Source of the DNA: Pinus tabuliformis
Taxonomy: Eukaryota; Streptophyta; Pinopsida; Pinales; Pinaceae
Assembly: GCA_031772625.1 (NCBI GenBank)
Contig: CM062814.1
Span: 366,207,750-366,271,749 of the forward strand
DNA: 64,000 nucleotides
Direction of reading: 5' to 3'
In this document: piece after piece, positions 58,111-64,000 of the stretch
Layout of the letters: every line of letters begins with the position of its first letter
Numbering within the stretch: the first letter of the stretch is position 1
Notes under the pieces: model-generated
Seen by the model: the letters and a program-made list of their open reading frames with translations, nothing else
The model's database searches: none
What the model was told of the DNA's origin: nothing
Translations under genes and position numbers: made by a program

Positions 58111-58997
58111 CATATGGTTGTAACGGCCATGGGCCATGGGAGGGGCCTCGAGTTAGCCACGGTCCTTGACCAAAATATTAAATATATATGATAATGACCT
58201 TTAGGGAGGGTGGCAGGGGTGGCAGCCCGCCACACCAACTTTTATACATTTTTTTATTTTTTTAATATTAATACTTAAAATTTTGATTGCAATTTTTAAG
58301 GGTCACTAGAAAAATTAAAGAGGTGACAATTTTTCCTGTTCTAGCTGTCGGATTCCATGCGCCGACCCTTTGCCAAAATGTTGCCTCGTTAGTGACTACC
58401 ATTGGGACTAGTTTGACTAGATTTTTGACTAGCTATATCTTGAGCATACGAACTCATATTTGAGTTTCGTTCATGCCGTTGGAATCAAGACAACGAGAAC
58501 CACGATATGGTCCTAATTTGACTTCAATACAAAAACTTTGATTTTTGAGATTTTCAAAGACCACTTCTAAATTCTGAGCATTTCTGGAGCCACCTAGATA
58601 ATTCCTCCCCACTAAGGAGTTGTTGGTCCTCCAAAAGCATGAATAATTGGAAACTGCATGTGTCAGTGTCAAGAAATACTTTCAACATTTGTATTCCATG
58701 CAAATTTGGTACATTCTTTGCAATCACATAAAAAACCACAGATGACTCAAACAATCCCATACTTGCCAAGAGTTTATAACACACTCTTTGGTCAAGTTTA
58801 CATCATGATAGAAAACAATACCCCAACTATCAACAAAATATAAAAAAGATCATTATTGTTTTAAGTGATGGAAAACACATGATCACTTTTACAATTATTT
58901 GCAACACATGATTTAGAAAATGAGGCCATGACAAGCTACCATATCTAGTAAAACGATCTCTTACTCAACAAAGTGAACCACAAAGAATATGGCGGAT
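58111..58997. other. Gene-free interval
   Basis: Minus ORFs at 58454-58784 overlap in different frames and match nothing that I know. No structural repeat seen. Confidence 0.4.
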
Positions 58998-59736
58998 TCA
59001 CTTGTTGAACATCTTCAACAGTTGGTTTCTTTAACGATGCTTGTTGTGCAGGAATTTCTAATACACGACTCTCTGGTGTACATCCTCGTTGCAGTAACTA
59101 CAATGATTCTTCCTCCTCATAAATTTCTCGATCATCACAAAATGCTTATTCCTAGTGCGCCTATGATAAGCACCCTTGGAATCCTCACTATCACTAAAAT
59201 GTGATGAGGTTCCCCCATCATCCGTCATTGGTTGGTCACTGGTTGTCCTGGATCACTCTTGAACCTCTTTTCTAACATACCCAATTCCTGCATAACGACA
59301 CAATTCCTCCACTTTGATGGGATTCACAATGCCTTGGCCATTAATGTTGAGGCCCTTCCCATGATATCCCATCTTCTTCAACAATTTTGATCTAATTCCT
59401 GTAGTATGTTTCTGAAAAGCAGTGAAATCATGAAATTGAAGAATCACTTTTTGCCTCAAGCTTTCTCTGTTGCAACTTTTCCAAGGCCTCCTCCTTGGTT
59501 TGTAACTGATGTTGCAAACTTTTTTTCTCCTTCTCTTCTTCTTGTAGGAGTCTTCTTAGTTCAACATTCTCTTCTTGAATTCTTTGGTTGCCCTCTTCGA
59601 GTTCTGCGAGCCATGCCTCATTTGGTGACCTTTTCATTTTTGCTACAACATCAGCTGAAATCTTTATCTCATCGCCTGAATCAGAACCCAAGTTAATTGG
59701 TCCATGTTTTGCAATCCCAAGAGCTGCAATATTCAT
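58998..59736 (-). pseudogene. Broken coiled-coil / G-patch / CCHC reading frame
   Basis: The first frame (59736-59428) has a 60-residue coiled coil (LEEGNQRIQEENVELRRLLQ...). After a one-base shift, 59459-59253 reads SKLLKKMGYHGKGLNINGQG, a G-patch signature (the second Gly-Leu-Gly is GLN here), closing with YAGIGYV. In the same frame, past a TGA, a CCHC-like knuckle CSYCNEDVHQRVVY has Tyr in place of the last Cys. G-patch and knuckle both bind RNA. It may be a host gene relic or the gag-like part of an unknown element; the G element LTR begins 150 bases upstream of it. Confidence 0.6.
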
Positions 59737-60486
59737 TTAATCACCCTAGTCCGATCCATGGTCAATTGGTACAACACATGCAAACCCCACAGTTGTGATC
59801 CTCTCACCATCCTCTGATTCTGATTCTTGGTCTTTGTTGGCTAGTTGAATTGCTTATTGATTAAACAATCAAGTACCACATTAATTGTCAACCTGGGAAA
59901 GTCTTTTTATTCCAAATGCTACCGCGTACTGTATGTACTTAATTCTAAAAGCATTAAAAAGTTGTAGTATACGTGATTCTTACGCTAAGTTATCACAGTA
60001 CCGATCAAATGAAAGTAATTAATTAAGATTACAAATCTGAAAAGCAAAGTGATGGATGCTCTGTTGGCAGAGGATCAGGACCCTATCCTCCAGGTGAGGA
60101 CGTTCAGCACCTGCCCCTGTAACCAGATTACTAATACACACTGCACTCTAATTCACCGGTGAAATATCCTTGCACAACTTCAAGCAATTTAATGAAACAG
60201 AGTACTAGAAAAATGGAAATACCAGAGGTAATGCTATAGAATCCAAACAGAGTACCAGCAGAAATAAATTATCACACACTTACACATTTGACAGAAAAGT
60301 AAATGGGTGAATCTTGTGAGGAAGGTGGGCCCAGTCCCTCTCACAAGATTCCCCAGAACACAAAGGCTAGATTAAGTGCTCAGAATAATCTTCTATTCAT
60401 TTGCCAAAAGATTCAAGTACAATAAAGTTCAGACTTGCTGATGTCTCTCAAAATCTCACTTACAGACCACCCTCCCCCTTCTAATG

Positions 60487-60518
60487 TAGATGTCTCCTCT
60501 TTATAGAGGAGACATCTA
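60487..60518 (-). promoter_or_regulatory. TATA box inside a perfect inverted repeat, element G LTR
   Basis: 14-base arms TAGATGTCTCCTCT and AGAGGAGACATCTA flank TTAT, giving TATAAAG on the minus strand (60499-60505). The probable core promoter of the element. Confidence 0.6.
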
Positions 60519-60848
60519 TTACAATAGATTATTACAGTTCATTCAGTTAACCCAAAAAATAGAAATTACAGAACGCTGTTACAACAGTATAATAATATAT
60601 TCTTTCTTAGGTTCTGGCTGTTACACAGCGGGTAACCAACTTCGACACAGCTGGTAACCAACTTCGACCGTCTTCTTGGGATCCTCGCATTCCTTTATCG
60701 TTTCCCCATGCTGTTCCTGATTTAGGCAATGGTAACTTTGTTCTACCCGCTTTAGACAGCTGCTTGATCATGCCGCATCAGCGTTCTTCAGATAGTTGCC
60801 GTTTGTTATTCCCAGCTGTTGCAAAATACCCTGCTTTAGATGGTTGAT

Positions 60849-60966
60849 GTTGCTGACTGTAGCAACTGTGTAGTTGCTGCTTCTGGTGTTGCAGCAACTG
60901 CGTAGTTGCTGTTTCTGGTGTTACGGCAACTGCGTAGTTGTTGTTTCTGGTGTTACAACAACTATA
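60849..60966. repeat. 32-bp hairpin repeats in element G U3
   Basis: Three full units at 60873, 60905 and 60937 plus a partial one at 60849. Arms change together: GTTGCTGC/GCAGCAAC in one, GTTGTTGT/ACAACAAC in another. Located upstream of the TATA box in minus orientation. Confidence 0.75.
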
Positions 60967-61206
60967 AATTATAATTCCTGCAGGCTTAAGACAATTACTT
61001 GGCAACTTAGTCAGCTTTTCCAAAGATAAATATAAAGATACTCACGAATATGCAATGAACAATTAAACATATAGATATGCGGAAAGTTACTTCGTACCTT
61101 GGGGTGATTAAGTCATTATGTAATCAAAGCTTACAACTTATGACTAAAAAGGATAATATTATGGCAAAAATATAAGGTCAAAATTGGTCAATTCTGAGTC
61201 CTAACA

Positions 61207-61221
61207 TCCCCCCCAACTGAA
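61207..61221 (-). other. Polypurine tract of element G
   Basis: Minus strand CAGTTGGGGGGGA right before the LTR. Confidence 0.8.
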
Positions 61222-61246
61222 GAGATTGCATCTCCCTATGCAATGC

Positions 61247-63940
61247 CTACTCTGAGTCTGAGTCGTAGTACTGGGATGAACAATGTAGATTACTGAGACA
61301 ATAGTTATAGGAAGTGGCATCAAACTTCTTCCTGAATCCACAAACAGTCTGTATTTGCCTCCATGCTGCTGCTTCTTCCCTGTTGGATAATCCAAACTGG
61401 GCCTTGTATTGTTCACCAGATAGCCATAAAAGTGGAAATTTAAATCTGTAACCCATCCAATTTTCAGCACAGTGTTGCATGCATTTAACATAATGAGGTA
61501 CCCTTGAGAGTGCTACCTGCAAATTAGGTGGATTATAAGGGTGATATTCCTGCCTCTCCTTGGGGCAGTTTTCCCAAAACAGTTTGTTTGCCTTGACAGC
61601 CAAGGATGCCTTAGTCTTTACATAATGCTGACAGTCTCTCAGGACCATTGCTTGCAGTTGCCTAACGTGGTCCTTCATTTCAGGATCACTTACCATTCTC
61701 AGGTGTTGTGCAATGAAGGTGGCTGCATTTTGCGGTTCAGCTCTAATCCACAGAAGACAATTCTGTTCATTATGTTGAGCTGAAGCAAAGGCGTTCTGCC
61801 ATGTAAGTTGGTTAGCTAAAAAGGAGATAAAATCTCTCAGCTGTATGTCGCCAACTACAGGTATCATATTCATATTTCTTTCTTCGGACATGGCTTCATT
61901 ATGGAGATAGAGCTCGCATAACAAATTTTGATCATTTTTAGGTGCCTCTGCAAAGGTTTGCATAAACTGCTCTGATGTGACTACCTGGTGAGGTCTACCT
62001 TCTTTGACAGCCTTTATCTGTAAAAATGTGAGTCTTTCCCTCAAAAATGTTGCATAATTAAAAGAGGGTTTCCTTGTGGAAAGTATTCTTTGGAATAACT
62101 CAAACATCTGGGTCAATCTAGCTTTTAATTCTGTAATTTCTTTGTATTGAGCTCTACATTGCTCAAGTGCTTCCCAGTTCCTATATGCATGATTGAACCA
62201 GGTCCCTTTTTGCTGTTGGAATGCTTTGCCTTGTGCCTGCTCATATTCTCTCCACCACTTTCCTTTTAATGCTTGAAAACTATCTGTTTCTGTACACACA
62301 TCACTAACAGAGGGAGGCTCTGTCTGTGTAAAGGCATCAACAAGGATAATCTGCTCTGTTGGAGTAGGCTGGGATGATCCAACATCTTTTCCTTCATTTC
62401 TGGCTAGTGTCTCTTCTCCCTGTTGTACTGATTCATTTTGTTCCATGGTGATTTGGGTGGGCCGGGGTGAGTCTGTGTTTTCTTCTTCATTTCCTGATTC
62501 TTGTGTAACTACTTCTTCCATAGCAATTTGGGTAGGCCGGAGTGAATCTGTATTCTCCTCTTTCTTATTCCTTGTTTCTTCCTGCATAGTTTCTGGGGAA
62601 CTTGTTGGTTCTTGTGTGTCAGCAAGCTCTTCTGTTTGTTCTTGCGCAATCTCTGGAGAACTTGCTGGTTCTTGCGTGTTAGCAAGCTGTTCTGTTTGAT
62701 CTTGTGCAGTTTCTAGGGAACTTACTGGTTCTTGTGTGTCAGTAAGCTCTTCAGTTTGGTCTTGTGCAGTTTCTGGGGAACTTACTGGTTCTTGTGTGTC
62801 AGTAAGCTCTTCAGTTTGGTCCTGCATCTTCTCTGGAGAGCCTGTTGGTTCTTGTGTGTCAACAGGTTCTTCTGTCTGCACTTTTTCTGGAGAGCCTATT
62901 GGTTCTTGTGTGTCAACAGGTTCTTTTATTTCAGCAGAGGATTGTGGCATTTCCGTCTGTGTAACAGCAGGCTCTTTTGTTTCATCTACAACAACGGAGG
63001 CTTCCTTCATTGGTTCTGCCACTACCTTATATCCTGCTTGAGTATATATTTCACCACAATTGGTACACACATATTCATTATCCTTACTTTTCTCTGCTGC
63101 AGACGCTACTCGTGCTAAAACATGCAGGCTGAATTCATTCTGGTATGCTTCCCTGACCCTTATTATTTCCTCCTGATAGTCCTGAATCTGAGATTTCAAA
63201 AATTCAATTTCTTCCTGCAGGGCAGGTATGGTGGGCTGGTCTTGTGGAGCGGTAGATTCCAGTGGAGGCAGAGGTTGTGTTTCATCATTTTGATCAGTAT
63301 TCCCCACAGGTGGTTCTTGTGTGTCACCTGGGGTAGTGGCTGTCTCTTGTGTTGCAGCCATTTGGTCACTATTACCTTGGGTGTTGGCAGCTGGTTCTTG
63401 TGTGTCAGCTGTCTTAAAATATGATGTCACGAAGCTATGAACACTCTGCATCTCAGCTTCCGAGGGTGAGGGAGAGGAGTTTTGAGGACTGGTGGGAGTG
63501 CGGATCCTTATAGTGATGGGCGGTGAACTGGGGGAATTAGGAGATTCAGCTACTACCGATGATCGAGTTCTTCGCTTTGGTAGAGAAGCAGGGAATTCAG
63601 GTGTTTTTCTCTTCAGGCTAGCTTTCTTTAGGATAGGGACAGTTGCCGGAGTAGCAGGTGCCTTAGCTGAAACCCTAGTTCTTCTTCTTTTCGATAGGGT
63701 TTTCTTTCCCTGCTGCCTTTTTCGTTTAAGCAGGGTAATAGGGATATTGTCATCGGAGTCATCAGTAGAAATACCAAGTATGGGAATGGAAGGATTGGTT
63801 CTTTTGGGAGATGGGGTTGTTCTCGTGGTTATTTCTACTGCTGCTTGTTCATTCTCAGCAACTTGCGGGGGTGTTTGCTGGAGTTGTTCAGGAATGTGCT
63901 CTGCTTGCTGAGGGTTTTCTAGAGGGATTTGTTCAGGCAT
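61247..63940 (-). CDS. Element G third ORF (aORF), intact 897-residue open frame, probably N-terminally incomplete
   Basis: ATG at 63938-63940; a TAG lies 11 codons upstream and the same frame seems to continue beyond it, so the natural start (and the N-terminal domain seen in C and E) is probably outside the window. In order: two basic clusters (residues about 70-140, KRKRQQGKK and KKASLKRK, likely nuclear targeting), coiled coil (240-280), a CTNCGE pair (about 293), six 20-residue repeats of the type TEELTDTQEPVSSPETAQDQ (337-453), a second coiled coil, then the C-terminal domain shared with C and E (LLCELYLHNEAM about 670; GDIQLRDFISF; LWIRAEP; RVPHYVKCMQHCAENWMGYRF about 820). Ends 40 bases before the LTR. 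No known enzyme motif; role unknown. Confidence 0.8.
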   Translation of the reverse strand: MPEQIPLENPQQAEHIPEQLQQTPPQVAENEQAAVEITTRTTPSPKRTNPSIPILGISTDDSDDNIPITLLKRKRQQGKKTLSKRRRTRVSAKAPATPATVPILKKASLKRKTPEFPASLPKRRTRSSVVAESPNSPSSPPITIRIRTPTSPQNSSPSPSEAEMQSVHSFVTSYFKTADTQEPAANTQGNSDQMAATQETATTPGDTQEPPVGNTDQNDETQPLPPLESTAPQDQPTIPALQEEIEFLKSQIQDYQEEIIRVREAYQNEFSLHVLARVASAAEKSKDNEYVCTNCGEIYTQAGYKVVAEPMKEASVVVDETKEPAVTQTEMPQSSAEIKEPVDTQEPIGSPEKVQTEEPVDTQEPTGSPEKMQDQTEELTDTQEPVSSPETAQDQTEELTDTQEPVSSLETAQDQTEQLANTQEPASSPEIAQEQTEELADTQEPTSSPETMQEETRNKKEENTDSLRPTQIAMEEVVTQESGNEEENTDSPRPTQITMEQNESVQQGEETLARNEGKDVGSSQPTPTEQIILVDAFTQTEPPSVSDVCTETDSFQALKGKWWREYEQAQGKAFQQQKGTWFNHAYRNWEALEQCRAQYKEITELKARLTQMFELFQRILSTRKPSFNYATFLRERLTFLQIKAVKEGRPHQVVTSEQFMQTFAEAPKNDQNLLCELYLHNEAMSEERNMNMIPVVGDIQLRDFISFLANQLTWQNAFASAQHNEQNCLLWIRAEPQNAATFIAQHLRMVSDPEMKDHVRQLQAMVLRDCQHYVKTKASLAVKANKLFWENCPKERQEYHPYNPPNLQVALSRVPHYVKCMQHCAENWMGYRFKFPLLWLSGEQYKAQFGLSNREEAAAWRQIQTVCGFRKKFDATSYNYCLSNLHCSSQYYDSDSE
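62580..62940 (-). repeat. 60-bp coding repeats in element G third ORF
   Basis: About six tandem 60-base units (GTTCTTGTGTGTCAGTAAGC type on the plus strand), each coding 20 residues with DTQEP. Two adjacent units near 62720-62830 are almost identical, so expansion is recent. Confidence 0.88.
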
Positions 63941-64000
63941 GTCCTCCGTTTGCTGAGGAAATTCTTCATCTTGCTAAGGTGTGTCCTCATCTTGGTGAAG

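Larger units (their letters stand above)
59886..61206 (-). repeat. Element G 3' LTR
   Basis: The right end CCTAACA directly abuts a polypurine tract and is secure. The left end TGTCAACCTGGG at 59886 is inferred from TG and resemblance to the C LTR start; the other LTR is outside the window. Contains a TATA box and a U3 hairpin repeat. Minus ORF 60778-61023 merely spans those repeats. Confidence 0.65.
59886..64000 (-). mobile_element. Element G: 3' end of a large Ty3/gypsy (Athila/Tat-like) element
   Basis: 3' LTR, polypurine tract and third ORF as in C and E; pol and 5' LTR lie beyond 64000. Related to C and E by the third-ORF protein. The long intact ORF suggests a younger copy. Confidence 0.8.

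Overview
The window is nuclear DNA from a land plant with a large, repeat-rich genome. Every recognisable protein is from a plant LTR retrotransposon, primer sites match plant tRNAs, and no convincing host gene is present. A gymnosperm is plausible given element size and nesting, but the sequence does not prove it. I could run no database search; family calls come from motifs read by eye.

Bases 1-51151 form one nest of insertions, resolved here by target-site duplications (TSDs). The oldest layer is element A, a minus-strand Ty3/gypsy element (5' LTR 49425-51151, gag, protease, RNase H, reverse transcriptase), whose RT continues at 1-686. Element B (687-45512, TSD TATTG/TACTG) is inserted in A's RT. 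B has LTRs of about 3.4 kb, encodes only a gag-like protein, and shares LTR-end and primer-site character with A. Three younger elements then hit B: C, a 15.9-kb gypsy element in B's 3' LTR (2128-18067, minus, TSD AACTC); D, a 5-kb copia element in B's gag frame (21394-26362, minus, TSD GGGTG); and E, a 14.3-kb gypsy element also in B's gag frame (27042-41339, plus, TSD GAGGA).

Right of the nest lie F, an internally deleted gypsy relic (51660-53860); an AT-rich tract with a fold-back MITE, a lone MITE arm, a TA microsatellite and a 60-bp duplication; a tRNA-like SINE candidate; a broken coiled-coil/G-patch/zinc-knuckle reading frame; and G, the 3' end of another large gypsy element (LTR 59886-61206, then an intact 897-residue ORF running toward the window edge).

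The most interesting signal is shared by C, E and G: a long third ORF between pol and the 3' LTR with a conserved layout (N-terminal domain like plant Athila/transposon-protein domains; acidic and basic linker with element-specific tandem repeats; coiled coil; a C-terminal domain that I do not recognise). In C and E the pol end is followed by hairpin-forming repeats. In C the third ORF starts just after a strong splice-acceptor-like sequence. The copy in G is open throughout, those in C and E are decayed. Regularly spaced palindromes in the B LTR and a TATA box in a perfect inverted repeat in the G LTR are further structural oddities.
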